In this document: positions 43,506-53,049 of the stretch, piece by piece
How the letters are laid out: every line of letters begins with the position of its first letter
How positions within the stretch are numbered: position 1 is the stretch's first letter
Source: an uncultured bacterium
GTDB taxonomy: Bacteria > Cyanobacteriota > Vampirovibrionia > Gastranaerophilales > Gastranaerophilaceae
NCBI GenBank assembly: GCA_949290355.1
Contig: CASERN010000011.1
Coordinates: 795,865-859,864, forward strand
Direction of reading: 5' to 3'
Length of the DNA stretch: 64,000 nucleotides
Notes under the pieces: generated by a model
Seen by the model: the letters and a program-made list of their open reading frames with translations, nothing else
What the model was told of the DNA's origin: nothing
Databases searched by the model: none
Translations under genes and position numbers: made by a program

Positions 43506-44693
43506 TTATTTATTATCAGGAATAAATAATTCTTTTACCAAAATTGAACATACAGCAGGAATTACTGCAACAAAAATCAGAACATTTGTAATTCCACATT
43601 TTTCTGCTACAAAACCCAACATTGACATAACTATTGCTACAATTCCCCAAGAAAACCCATTTATGAATCCAGAAATGATACTTTTATACTCTGGTAATAC
43701 ATTTTGAGCCATCACCATAACAACAGGAGTGGCCATAAGTGTTATAAATCCGGTAATCACAAAAATTACCAAAGAAAAAGTCGGATGTGCCTTATAAGTT
43801 AATACAAAAATTATCATCAAAGGCAAAGTAGAAATCATTGAAATATAAAATACATTAGCTGCTCCAATAAGCTTTTCAATACTACTACTAACTAAAGAAC
43901 CAATACCTCCGGCAAAAATAAATAAAAATAAAGCAATACCTATATAAAAAGGTCTATAACCCATATTTTTCCACAAAAATGGTAACAATATAAAACAAGA
44001 AGACATTACCATTGTTTTAAGCATTGCAATAATATTCAAAATATTTAATTTTCTGTTAGTCAATATTCTTTTGAATGCCGTTTTGAAATCAATTTTCAAG
44101 ATTCTACTCTGTTTATCAGATAATTTGGGAACACAAAGAAACATCATAAATGCCCAAATAATTCCTAAAATAGTCATCACAGGCATCTTTGGCATACCCA
44201 AAAATTGAGTAATAGCTGAAGATATAACGGGTCCAGTTGAATAACCCAAAGTACCCATTGCAACAAACACTGCCATAGCCTTGCCTTTATCAGACAAATC
44301 CGCAAATCTTGATGCAAACCCTAGAGCTTGAGGATGAAAAAGACTTGAGCCTATACTTCCAATAATTATAAACAAAACTAATATTAATACATTATTTGCA
44401 ACAGCAGACAACGGTATAAAAATTGAAGATAATATTAATCCCCAAAAAATAAATGAACGTTTAACATTATTATCGGCAAAAAAACCAAATAATGGTTGTA
44501 ATAAGGAAGAAAAAATATGCGAAATAGTTAATATTACAGTAGCAATTGCCATTGTAATTCCAATTTTAGCAGCGATAAAAGGCATTATTGGATTTAAAAC
44601 ACCTGTATATACATCATTAATAAAATGACCACCGCTAAGCCAAAACAAAGCTTTTTTATTTTTATTAGGGGGCAATTGATTCAAATCTTCCAT
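43506..44693 (-). CDS. MFS transporter, fosmidomycin-resistance (Fsr) type
   Basis: 395 residues with 12 hydrophobic segments. The opening LFWLSGGHFINDVYTGVLNPIMPF and QPLFGFFADNN match the Fsr subgroup of major facilitator exporters. The substrate is unknown. It follows lgt by 36 bp on the same strand; no clear ribosome-binding site. Confidence 0.87.
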   Translation of the reverse strand: MEDLNQLPPNKNKKALFWLSGGHFINDVYTGVLNPIMPFIAAKIGITMAIATVILTISHIFSSLLQPLFGFFADNNVKRSFIFWGLILSSIFIPLSAVANNVLILVLFIIIGSIGSSLFHPQALGFASRFADLSDKGKAMAVFVAMGTLGYSTGPVISSAITQFLGMPKMPVMTILGIIWAFMMFLCVPKLSDKQSRILKIDFKTAFKRILTNRKLNILNIIAMLKTMVMSSCFILLPFLWKNMGYRPFYIGIALFLFIFAGGIGSLVSSSIEKLIGAANVFYISMISTLPLMIIFVLTYKAHPTFSLVIFVITGFITLMATPVVMVMAQNVLPEYKSIISGFINGFSWGIVAIVMSMLGFVAEKCGITNVLIFVAVIPAVCSILVKELFIPDNK

Positions 44694-44729
44694 ATAAAAT
44701 ATTTAACTTCAAATAGGATTAAAAATCAA

Positions 44730-45515
44730 TTAAACATGTTTTCTTGTTAATATAAAAATTAACACTAAGGAGGCAAAAGATATGAGAATTAACGACATCA
44801 ACTGAGCGACAGGAATTCCATCAATATTTAAAACACTGTCTACTCTATAATGTTCCACAAAAATTCTCGCAAAAGAATATAATATTAAATAAATACAAGC
44901 AATAACACCGGGAGTTTTTGAGAATTTTTTAAATATTGATAAAAGAACTAAAAAAATAATAAAATCTAATATACTTTCATACAAAAATGTCGGATGAAAA
45001 TATTCAAAATTTATAAACTGTGAAGGTCTATGCTCGAGTGGAATATACAATTTCCATGGCAAATTAGTTGGAGTACCAAAGGCTTCAGAGTTAAAAAAGT
45101 TTCCCCATCTTCCGATACTTTGAGCTAGTGCTGTCCCTACAAAAAATGAATCTAAAAGTTTAAAAAATTCAATCTTATACCTTTTGGCGAAATAAAATAA
45201 AACCAAAATACCAATAATTATCATTCCATGGATTGAAAGTCCGCCTTGTCTAATATTTAGGATTTCTGTAGGATTATATAAATAATAAGAGTAATTCACC
45301 AAACAATAATAAAGCCTTGCACCCAAAATTCCAACCAAAATTACAACAGGAGAAAAATCAATAATTAAAAAAGCTTTTTCTTTATCATAAAAATTTTTAT
45401 AAAGCATAAAAGCAGTATAAACACCAACTAAAATTGCTAAAGCTAAAATTATACCATACCAATAAATTGGAAAACCCAAAAGACTAAATGCAATTTCTGA
45501 CGGAGATTGGAACAT
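44730..45515 (-). CDS. lgt: Prolipoprotein diacylglyceryl transferase
   Basis: 261 residues, seven hydrophobic segments. The Lgt signature GRWGNFFNSEAFG is near residue 135, with HPTFLYES and a late EHYRVD. It transfers diacylglycerol from phosphatidylglycerol to lipobox cysteines. It lies 4 bp downstream of a gene for a lipoprotein, a likely substrate. Confidence 0.96.
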   Translation of the reverse strand: MFQSPSEIAFSLLGFPIYWYGIILALAILVGVYTAFMLYKNFYDKEKAFLIIDFSPVVILVGILGARLYYCLVNYSYYLYNPTEILNIRQGGLSIHGMIIIGILVLFYFAKRYKIEFFKLLDSFFVGTALAQSIGRWGNFFNSEAFGTPTNLPWKLYIPLEHRPSQFINFEYFHPTFLYESILDFIIFLVLLSIFKKFSKTPGVIACIYLILYSFARIFVEHYRVDSVLNIDGIPVAQLMSLILISFASLVLIFILTRKHV

Positions 45516-45519
45516 AATT

Positions 45520-46110
45520 TTATTTTTTTACTGTATATTTTGCAATAAGAAGCTGAAGTTCTTTAATTTTATCCTCTACAAATTTTTTATCATCTAAAGT
45601 CTTTGACTTATCCAAATATATATTATAATCAGATATAGAATCATTCAAAAGAGACACTACAGTTTCAGAAGCATTTTGAGTTAACTTAATTTCAGTATCT
45701 ACGACATCCTCCTCTTTATCAGTGACTTCAACTTTCTCAATAGTATTATCATTATTTACTCTTACTGCACCTGAAATAACATCTTTTGCTAAATTTTCCT
45801 CACAAACAGCCAAAGAATAATATGAGTCTGGAAAATCCGGATTTATTTTTATAGCATCATTGTAAGTTTTTATGGCATTTGTATAATCTTCAGCTTTAGT
45901 ATATGCAACAGCAAGATTATACTGTGTTTCAAATACACTGGCATCTAGATCAACACTTGATTTTAAACGTTCTATAGCTGAGACATAATCTCCCTTATCC
46001 ATGAACTCTTTAGCCTTCGTATTTAACTCTTGAATCGCAAAATTATTTATACATGCCGTAGATATTACAGAAATAAACAAGATACTAGCTAGTAAAAATG
46101 CTTTTTTCAT
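45520..46110 (-). CDS. TPR-repeat lipoprotein
   Basis: 196 residues. A lipoprotein signal ends in ISTAC (Cys20). At least two TPR units follow (GDYVSAIERLKSSVDLDASV, EDYTNAIKTYNDAIKINPDF), then a Glu/Asp/Val-rich part and a C-terminal helix. It is probably a scaffold at the membrane surface. AGGA lies upstream of the ATG. First gene of the lipoprotein-lgt-MFS unit. Confidence 0.85.
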   Translation of the reverse strand: MKKAFLLASILFISVISTACINNFAIQELNTKAKEFMDKGDYVSAIERLKSSVDLDASVFETQYNLAVAYTKAEDYTNAIKTYNDAIKINPDFPDSYYSLAVCEENLAKDVISGAVRVNNDNTIEKVEVTDKEEDVVDTEIKLTQNASETVVSLLNDSISDYNIYLDKSKTLDDKKFVEDKIKELQLLIAKYTVKK

Positions 46111-46229
46111 GCTATAATAATCCTCATAGAATCATCCGTGATTTTTATTATAAAATAAGCTATAAAATTTGGCAACTTTATAAAAAAATTTACAATTTAC
46201 TAAAAGCAGCCTATACATGAGAGGTGAAT

Positions 46230-46496
46230 ATGTCTGAAGAAAAAATTATTAAATTAGGAGAAAAAAGAGAAAAAAAGACAGAACATAAAGAACATGAACA
46301 CAATAATGATGACCTTGTATACTGCAGTTTTTGCCATCGTCCAAATACACAAGTTTTAAAAATGGTACAAGGTCCAGGTGTAAATATCTGTTCTGAATGT
46401 ACAATGATTGCCGTTCAGTATTTAATTTTAAATGACAGAATGCCTTCTGCTGAAGCTCAACAAATATTAGATGCATTTTGGGGGAAAGCACGTTAA
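46230..46496 (+). CDS. Stand-alone ClpX-type zinc-binding domain protein
   Basis: 88 residues. The C4 zinc finger CSFCHRP...ICSECT (Cys32, Cys35, Cys54, Cys57) and the following helix match the N-terminal domain of ClpX, which dimerises and binds substrates and adaptors. No AAA+ part follows. A charged Lys/Glu/His tail precedes it. ATG 46230 is preferred over a GTG at 46224 because of GAGAGGTG. The next gene starts at its stop codon (TAATG). Confidence 0.85.
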   Translation: MSEEKIIKLGEKREKKTEHKEHEHNNDDLVYCSFCHRPNTQVLKMVQGPGVNICSECTMIAVQYLILNDRMPSAEAQQILDAFWGKAR

Positions 46497-48010
46497 TGAA
46501 TACATTCGCTCAACTTAATCCTTTTGAGATAAAAGCAGAAATATCTAAACTATTTTCTAAACTTTCAGACGTTAATGATTTTGAGAATTATGAAATCCAT
46601 TATAAAATACTGGATGCTCAAAATGATAAAAATATCATTACAAAGCTTCTTTTTAAAGAAATTAATAACCAAAATTCCAATAAAAATCTAATTAAATTTT
46701 TGTTGTTAAGATATAGCCCAAAAGATGAATTAATTGAGCATTTATGGAATATTATAAAAAATAATATGTCTTCAAATCAGGCTAAAATATTTGCATTAGA
46801 TTTATTAAGAGATATTGATACAGAATGGTCATATGAACAATGCGACAAATATTTAGACAATCCTGATGAACTTGTGGATTCAGATACAAGAAAAATTTTA
46901 AATAATGCAATTAGCAACCCAGAAGTACAGATTGATTTTTTAGATTTTCTTAATTCTTTGACAGAAGAAGACCAAATTACTCTTTTAAAATCTTTTGAAA
47001 AAGATTATTCAAAAGACGAGCTTGCCAATATGCTCATACCGGTATTTTTATCAATGTCAAACACTGAAACAGGTAAAACTGCACTTGAAATATTAGGAAA
47101 TTCAAAATCACAATTGGCATATCATGCGCTTAACAGCGCTTTAGAATTCGCTGACGAAAAATTAATTCCATCAATCAAAAAGAATCTTTCTATCTTAAAA
47201 CTTTCAGGCATAAGGGAAGACAATTCTTTATTATTTTATAAAGAACTGCTAAAAGATTCAAAACCTTATAAATTTTGTATAACATACCCTGATGGACAAG
47301 GAAATCAAGCTGTTATAATATCAAGAATTAACAAACAAGGGAAAGTTCGTTTCGTAGCAATAGTAATAGATGATTACAAAGGTATCAGAGATTGTTTTGG
47401 ATTTAATGAAATAACAAAATTTGAATGTAATACTATTATTGAAAGATTTTATAGAGGACAAAGAGCTCTTGATATAGCCCCAGGAATATTAAAGACAATA
47501 CTTTTAAACGCTGAAAAATTATCAAAAGATAAAATTCCTTATGAATATATATGCTGGAAAAATCTTTTAGCAGATGTTGAGCCTTCTAAGGTTAAGCTCT
47601 CATTTAACATAAAAAAAATAACAAAAAAAGATTTTTCTGAAATACTAAAATACGAATTTTTAGATTATTGGTTTCTCAATCAAGATTATAGCGATGAATT
47701 TGAAGATTTTATAAAAATTATTAATAATACACCAACAGATTTTTATGAAAAAATTATTGAAGAAAATCTCGAAAAAGTATTCTTTCAAGAAGAATATACA
47801 ATATGGTCAGAAAGGATTTTGCACACAGCAATACTAAAACATTTTGCAAAAGACGAAAAAGCTGCACAAAATTTATATTCTCTGTATAATGATAAGGAAT
47901 TAAAAAGAGAATTTCTTAAAAATATATTGAGAAAAAGTATATATGAATATTACTTTTTAAAACAAGACAAAGAAAAAATTCAAGCTATTGAAACGATGTG
48001 GGTAAAATAA
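46496..48010 (+). CDS. Hypothetical helical-repeat protein
   Basis: 504 residues, nearly all alpha-helical and acidic, without signal or membrane segments. Residues about 40-250 look like HEAT-type repeats; residues 260-350 contain a more beta-like segment (KFCITYPDGQGNQAVIISRIN, FVAIVIDDYKGIRDC). I do not recognise the family. It overlaps both neighbours by one base, so it is tightly coupled to the zinc-finger gene and ruvX. Confidence 0.72.
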   Translation: MNTFAQLNPFEIKAEISKLFSKLSDVNDFENYEIHYKILDAQNDKNIITKLLFKEINNQNSNKNLIKFLLLRYSPKDELIEHLWNIIKNNMSSNQAKIFALDLLRDIDTEWSYEQCDKYLDNPDELVDSDTRKILNNAISNPEVQIDFLDFLNSLTEEDQITLLKSFEKDYSKDELANMLIPVFLSMSNTETGKTALEILGNSKSQLAYHALNSALEFADEKLIPSIKKNLSILKLSGIREDNSLLFYKELLKDSKPYKFCITYPDGQGNQAVIISRINKQGKVRFVAIVIDDYKGIRDCFGFNEITKFECNTIIERFYRGQRALDIAPGILKTILLNAEKLSKDKIPYEYICWKNLLADVEPSKVKLSFNIKKITKKDFSEILKYEFLDYWFLNQDYSDEFEDFIKIINNTPTDFYEKIIEENLEKVFFQEEYTIWSERILHTAILKHFAKDEKAAQNLYSLYNDKELKREFLKNILRKSIYEYYFLKQDKEKIQAIETMWVK

Positions 48011-48414
48011 TGTACAAAATCATGGCACTTGATATAGGAACAAAACGTATAGGTATAGCATTGAGCGATTATCTTTTAATGCTTGCCAACGGACATTCTT
48101 ATATTTCAAGGCAGCCGGAAGATAAAGCAATTGAAAACATTTGTAAAATTGCAAAAGAAAATAATGTAAAAAAAATCATAATAGGTATACCATACAATAT
48201 GGATGGGACTCAAGGCTCTCAAGCTGATGATTGCAAAAATTTTGCATCAAAACTTTCAGGTTTTGAATTAGCGTATGAGGATGAAAGGCTTACATCTGAT
48301 GCAGCAGAAGAAAATTTAAGAACAAAAAAAATAGACTTTCGAAAAGACAAAGGATTAGTTGATATCGAAAGTGCTTGTATTATACTTGAACAATATTTAA
48401 GCAGAAAAAAATAA
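48010..48414 (+). CDS. ruvX: Putative pre-16S rRNA nuclease / Holliday junction resolvase-like YqgF
   Basis: 134 residues with the RNase H-like fold: MALDIGTKRIGIALSD (first catalytic Asp), KIIIGIPYNMDGTQG, YEDERLTSDAAEENL and a final DIESACIILEQYL. Members mature the 16S 5' end. ATG 48010 overlaps the previous stop by one base. Confidence 0.93.
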   Translation: MYKIMALDIGTKRIGIALSDYLLMLANGHSYISRQPEDKAIENICKIAKENNVKKIIIGIPYNMDGTQGSQADDCKNFASKLSGFELAYEDERLTSDAAEENLRTKKIDFRKDKGLVDIESACIILEQYLSRKK

Positions 48415-48428
48415 GAAAGGATAAAATT

Positions 48429-48689
48429 ATGGCAGATGAAGATCAAATAATCGAAACGATTGACGAAAACGGTAACGTTGTAAAATTTGAATTATTCGAT
48501 ATAGTAGAAGTTGATGAACAAGAATATGCACTTCTTTTACCTGTTGAAGAGGAAGAAGGAGATGAAGTTGTTCTTATGAGACTTTCTAAAGATGGTGATG
48601 AATACTTATTCGAAACAATTGACGATGATGATGAATTTGAAAAAGTTGCAACTTACGTTGAAAACATGGAAGATGAAGACGAGGAATAG
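48429..48689 (+). CDS. DUF1292 protein (YrzB-like)
   Basis: 86 residues, strongly acidic, with the DUF1292 pattern (IIETIDENGNVVKFELFDIVEV, EYALLLPVEEE, DEVVLMRL). The ruvX-DUF1292 order is common in Firmicutes. Function unknown. AGAAAGGA precedes the ATG. Confidence 0.88.
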   Translation: MADEDQIIETIDENGNVVKFELFDIVEVDEQEYALLLPVEEEEGDEVVLMRLSKDGDEYLFETIDDDDEFEKVATYVENMEDEDEE

Positions 48690-48692
48690 ACT

Positions 48693-50060
48693 TTGTTTGA
48701 AAAATTTACAGAAAAAGCAATAAATGTAGTAAGCACATCACAAAAACTAGCAAAAGAAATTGGAGTAAAAAAAGTTACTCCAGAAATTCTTTTGCTTGCG
48801 TTATTTGATGAGGCCAAAGGAATACCTTCAAAAATATTCAAATCATACAATATTACACACGATAAAATTATGGAAGAAATAAAAAAATATTGCGATTGTT
48901 CTGATTTGCAAAAAAATAATATCCAAAACCTTCCTTTTGATGATGAATATAAAGAAATTCTAAAAAACACTTTAGATTTGGCCAATAAATCTGGGAATGC
49001 AACTATTTTGTATGAACATTTATTTTTAGCTGTAATTTCAAACAAAAAATCTAATAATATAAAAATATTAGATGATCTTGGTTTTGACATATATAAATCG
49101 AAAAATTTACTCGAAAAACTTGTTCAGAAAAAAATAAAAAAACTATATCACCCCGAAATTGAAGATAATAGAGAAACTGCAGAAGATAATAATCTAAAAA
49201 CAACTGATAGTATTTTTGATAGCGAAGAATCAGCAAAAATATTTGAACGTGCAGTATCTAAATTATCTACATCCAATTACGAAATATTAGGAACTGAACA
49301 AATTTTATCATCTATACTTGAGGATAAGAATCTTGAGTTAACAAAGATTCTTAATGAAAATGGGGTAACCAGTGAAAATTTTGAAGAAAAACTTCAAAAT
49401 TTTCAATCTCGCCAAGCAGAATATGAAGGGAAACAAATAATATTCACTCCAAATGCTTTCAAAACTATGAACATGGCTTTTGAGACAGCAAAAGAACTTG
49501 GATCATCAATTGTATTGCCTGAACATATAGTACTTGGGTTATTAAAAACAAAATGCGGAATTGCTTATGAAATATTAAAAGAACTTAAAGTGCATGATAA
49601 TGATCTAGCCCATTCCATTATAAAACCCATCGAGAAACAGATGCCTGAAACCCTTACGATTCTGAGGCTTGCAAAAGAAGAAGCAAGAAGACTTGGACGC
49701 AATATTGTTGGGACTGAAATGTTTTTACTTGGAATCATAGGAGAAGGAACAGGCATAGGCGGTCAGGTACTTGCAGAATTAGAAATTAACATAAAAGAAG
49801 CAAGAGCTGTTGTTGAAAATTTAATAGGCTTTGGAAACGAATATTATGATAAAGAAATAGTATTTACAAAACGAGCAAAGCGAGTTCTTGAGACAGCCTG
49901 GGAACTTGCAAAAAAAGATCATAAACAAAAAATAGAATCTGCACATATGCTTCTTGCCATAACAACAGAGCCTGATTCTCTTGCAATGAGAGCATTAGAA
50001 CAATTGGGAGTTGACGCTGTTGAGATAAAAGAAGGGGTAAAAAAATTTCAAGAGGCATAA
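48693..50060 (+). CDS. Triple Clp-N domain protein without AAA+ module
   Basis: 455 residues: three Clp_N domains in tandem (about 1-145, 178-305 and 310-455). The first begins MFEKFTEKA as ClpC does; the last has ARRLGRNIVGTEMFLLGIIGEGTG and FTKRAKRVLETAWELAK. No Walker motifs exist anywhere, so it cannot be an unfoldase. It resembles a decoy or adaptor, as plant ClpT derives from a Clp N-domain. The start is TTG with GAGGAA upstream, 3 bp after the DUF1292 stop. Confidence 0.87.
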   Translation: MFEKFTEKAINVVSTSQKLAKEIGVKKVTPEILLLALFDEAKGIPSKIFKSYNITHDKIMEEIKKYCDCSDLQKNNIQNLPFDDEYKEILKNTLDLANKSGNATILYEHLFLAVISNKKSNNIKILDDLGFDIYKSKNLLEKLVQKKIKKLYHPEIEDNRETAEDNNLKTTDSIFDSEESAKIFERAVSKLSTSNYEILGTEQILSSILEDKNLELTKILNENGVTSENFEEKLQNFQSRQAEYEGKQIIFTPNAFKTMNMAFETAKELGSSIVLPEHIVLGLLKTKCGIAYEILKELKVHDNDLAHSIIKPIEKQMPETLTILRLAKEEARRLGRNIVGTEMFLLGIIGEGTGIGGQVLAELEINIKEARAVVENLIGFGNEYYDKEIVFTKRAKRVLETAWELAKKDHKQKIESAHMLLAITTEPDSLAMRALEQLGVDAVEIKEGVKKFQEA

Positions 50061-51326
50061 TTGATTAATACAATTGTCAAAAATTTTATAGAAAAATATA
50101 AATTATCAGGGACATTCATTCTTGCTTTTTCTGGCGGATATGATTCAATGTGTCTTTTGGACATACTTTATAAAAGCGGATACAATATAGTTGCAGTTCA
50201 CCTCAACCACAATTGGAGAGGAGAGGAAAGTTTTAAAGAAGAAGAAAACTGTAGAAAATTTGCCGAAGACAGAGGTATAAATTATTATTCTGAGATACTA
50301 CCTGACAATATTGCCAAAACAGAAACCGGAGCTAGAGAAGCAAGATATGAATTTTTTAGAAGATGTGCTTTAAAATTCAATAGCAATATAGTCTTCACCG
50401 CCCATAACTATGATGATAATGCTGAGACTGTCTTATATAGGATTATAAAAGGAACTGGGACTTCTGGACTACAAGGGATTTTAGAACATAGAGATATTTT
50501 TTACCGTCCTATTTTAACTATCAAAAGGAAAGACATTGAAAATTATTGCAAAGAGAATAATTTGTCGCCAAATGTTGATAGCTCAAACAATAATACAAAA
50601 TACAAAAGAAATCTCATTAGACATAAAGTGTTAAACCTGTTAAGAGAGATTAATCCAAATGTTACAGATGCACTAAATTCTCTTTCTCAAATTGCAAAAG
50701 AAGATAACGAGATTATAAATAAATACTTACCTAAAAATATTCTTGATGCTACTGATATTGAACAAAAAAGAATTATTTATAACATATTAATCCAATATAA
50801 TATTGAATATGATAAAGAAAAAATTAAAAATATTCAAAAATTTATAAAAGAGAATAAATATTCAAAATCTGGGAAAAAAATTTCTCTCACAAAAGATTTA
50901 TGGCTATTTGTTAGCGAAGAAAAAGTAGAACTTGTAACCAAAACAGGAAAAAGTAACAATCAAATTCAAATAAATAAATGCGGAGAATATAATTTTGAAA
51001 ACTACACTTTTTCAATAAAAGAATATTCAAACCAAATAACCGATTTTCCAAAAGATACAGATTTCACAGCTTATATATCAACTGATGATGTAAATTTTAC
51101 TTTAAGACATAGAAAAGATGGAGATAGAATATACCCTTTAGGCTTGAACGGAGGGCAAAAACTAAAAAAATATCTTAATGAAAAAAAAATTCCGCAACAC
51201 GAAAAAGACAAACTAATCTTTTTATGTAAAGGAAATGAAATTTTTTGGGCAGCAGGACTTGGAATAAGCGAAAAAATCAAAGTTGTACAAACTCCAACAC
51301 ATGTGATATCATTAAGAAAAAGGTAG
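50061..51326 (+). CDS. tilS: tRNA(Ile)-lysidine synthase
   Basis: 421 residues. The PP-loop SGGYDS is at residues 24-29, followed by HLNHNWRGEES and TAHNYDDNAETVLYRI, with the TilS-specific C-terminal domain (RHRKDGDRIYPLGLNGGQKLKKYL). It converts C34 of tRNA-Ile2 to lysidine so that it reads AUA. The TTG start is adjacent to the stop of the Clp-N gene. Confidence 0.95.
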   Translation: MINTIVKNFIEKYKLSGTFILAFSGGYDSMCLLDILYKSGYNIVAVHLNHNWRGEESFKEEENCRKFAEDRGINYYSEILPDNIAKTETGAREARYEFFRRCALKFNSNIVFTAHNYDDNAETVLYRIIKGTGTSGLQGILEHRDIFYRPILTIKRKDIENYCKENNLSPNVDSSNNNTKYKRNLIRHKVLNLLREINPNVTDALNSLSQIAKEDNEIINKYLPKNILDATDIEQKRIIYNILIQYNIEYDKEKIKNIQKFIKENKYSKSGKKISLTKDLWLFVSEEKVELVTKTGKSNNQIQINKCGEYNFENYTFSIKEYSNQITDFPKDTDFTAYISTDDVNFTLRHRKDGDRIYPLGLNGGQKLKKYLNEKKIPQHEKDKLIFLCKGNEIFWAAGLGISEKIKVVQTPTHVISLRKR

Positions 51327-51333
51327 GTTATTT

Positions 51334-51873
51334 ATGGACATCAATAAATTAAAAATATTATTTACCGAAGAACAAATACAGACCAGAATAAAAGAACTTG
51401 CAGATCAAATGAATAAATTTTATGGAAATGAAGAAGTTTATGCTGTTTGTGTATTAAAAGGTGCTGTTATGTTTGCAACAGATTTAATAAAACATTTAAA
51501 TATGCCTTTAAAAATTGAATTCATAAGACTCTCAAGCTATAACGGAGGCACTAGCACTACTGGAAAAGTTAATGCTGTTGATATTTCATTACCTGATTTA
51601 AACGGAAAAAATGTTCTTATTATTGAAGACATAGTTGATACAGGACTAACCGCAAAATTTCTTTTGGATTTTTTACACTGCAATTTTCACACAAAATCTA
51701 CAAAATTTTGTTCACTACTTGATAAAAAAATAACAAGAATTGCAGATGTTGATGCTGACTATTTTGGTTTTGAAGTTGATGACAAATTCTTAATCGGATA
51801 TGGGCTTGATTATGATGGATACTATAGAAACCTTAGATATATAGGCTATATGGACAAATCTGATCTGGAGTAA
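51334..51873 (+). CDS. hpt: Hypoxanthine phosphoribosyltransferase
   Basis: 179 residues. The PRPP-binding motif VLIIEDIVDTGLT and the N-terminal VCVLKGAVMFATDL are conserved. It salvages hypoxanthine or guanine to nucleotides. tilS-hpt adjacency is widespread in bacteria (often followed by ftsH, which is not here). AAGGTAGG precedes the ATG. Confidence 0.95.
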   Translation: MDINKLKILFTEEQIQTRIKELADQMNKFYGNEEVYAVCVLKGAVMFATDLIKHLNMPLKIEFIRLSSYNGGTSTTGKVNAVDISLPDLNGKNVLIIEDIVDTGLTAKFLLDFLHCNFHTKSTKFCSLLDKKITRIADVDADYFGFEVDDKFLIGYGLDYDGYYRNLRYIGYMDKSDLE

Positions 51874-51876
51874 AAA

Positions 51877-52974
51877 TTGAATATTAATGATAGATTTATA
51901 AAAAATTTCAATAAATTTTATAATATACAGTATTCTCTAAATTTTGAAAAAGAATTATTTGAAATACTTAAATCTATCATCCCTTTTGAATCAGGATATA
52001 TATTTTTTACAAACCCTGAGAAATTGGAATATGCTTATAACCCAAAATATAAAAAACTCTGTGAAATAGACAGTCCCGGCTTAAAAGAAACTTTAATGTA
52101 TAAAAATACTCCATTTGGTGAAATTATAATATCAGGAGGAGATTATACAATCCAAGATGCTATAGTTTTTAGAGCCTGCGCCTCAATTATTGCTAATATT
52201 ACAAAAGACATTGAGATATCTAAAATTATGAAAATCCAAACCGAAACATTGATGAATGAATATAAAGATATTTCAAAAAATAATAAAAAAATAAAGCAAG
52301 AAGAAGAAATTAAAACGAAATTTTTATCGCACGTATCACATGAATTAAGAACTCCAATAAACTCAATACTTGGTTTTTCAGATTTACTAAATAATGAATT
52401 TGTCGGGAAATTGAATAAAAAACAAAAAGAATATATAAATGATATTAAAATATCATCTCTGTATTTGCTTGATATGATTAATGAAATTCTTGATATGTCT
52501 AAAATTGAAACAAACACTATTAAATTAAATTTAACAAGTTTTAATATAAAAAAACTCATTACTGAAATTGAAAATTTGGTAGAACCATTGGTTATAAAAA
52601 AACAAATTAAATTGATCAATAATGTTAATGACTTTAATATCACAGCAGATTACCAGAAAATTAATCAAATTATATTTAATCTACTAAGTAATGCAATAAA
52701 ATTTACAGATAATAATGGGCAAATAACAATTTCTTCGCACAAAAGCGACTTAGGATTCAATATATCAATCAAAGATAATGGAATAGGTATAGCTAAAAAA
52801 GACCAAAAAAGAATTTTTAAAAAATTTGAACAAATAGATAATACCCATACAAATTCTACAGGACTTGGATTAGCTATCACTAAAGAACTTGTAAAACTGC
52901 ATAAAGGCAAAATTTCACTTATTAGTGAATTAGGAAAAGGTTCAGAATTTATAATAAATATCCCACAAAAATAA
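51877..52974 (+). CDS. Soluble sensor histidine kinase
   Basis: 365 residues. An N-terminal GAF-like region (about 20-115) is followed by a short coiled coil, HisKA with His155 (SHVSHELRTP), and HATPase with NLLSNAIKFT, DNGIGI and STGLGLAI. No membrane helix. It starts with TTG 3 bp after hpt. No response regulator is adjacent. Confidence 0.9.
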   Translation: MNINDRFIKNFNKFYNIQYSLNFEKELFEILKSIIPFESGYIFFTNPEKLEYAYNPKYKKLCEIDSPGLKETLMYKNTPFGEIIISGGDYTIQDAIVFRACASIIANITKDIEISKIMKIQTETLMNEYKDISKNNKKIKQEEEIKTKFLSHVSHELRTPINSILGFSDLLNNEFVGKLNKKQKEYINDIKISSLYLLDMINEILDMSKIETNTIKLNLTSFNIKKLITEIENLVEPLVIKKQIKLINNVNDFNITADYQKINQIIFNLLSNAIKFTDNNGQITISSHKSDLGFNISIKDNGIGIAKKDQKRIFKKFEQIDNTHTNSTGLGLAITKELVKLHKGKISLISELGKGSEFIINIPQK

Positions 52975-52981
52975 ATAAAAC

Positions 52982-53010
52982 TTGTTTGAAAGTCTAAATT
53001 ATGCTATAAT
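52982..53010 (+). promoter_or_regulatory. Promoter of the membrane protein gene at 53050
   Basis: TTGTTT (52982-52987), 17-bp spacer, TATAAT (53005-53010), about 40 bp before the start. Confidence 0.6.
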
Positions 53011-53049
53011 ACATCATATACAAGATAAAAGAGGAGCTTACAAAATACT

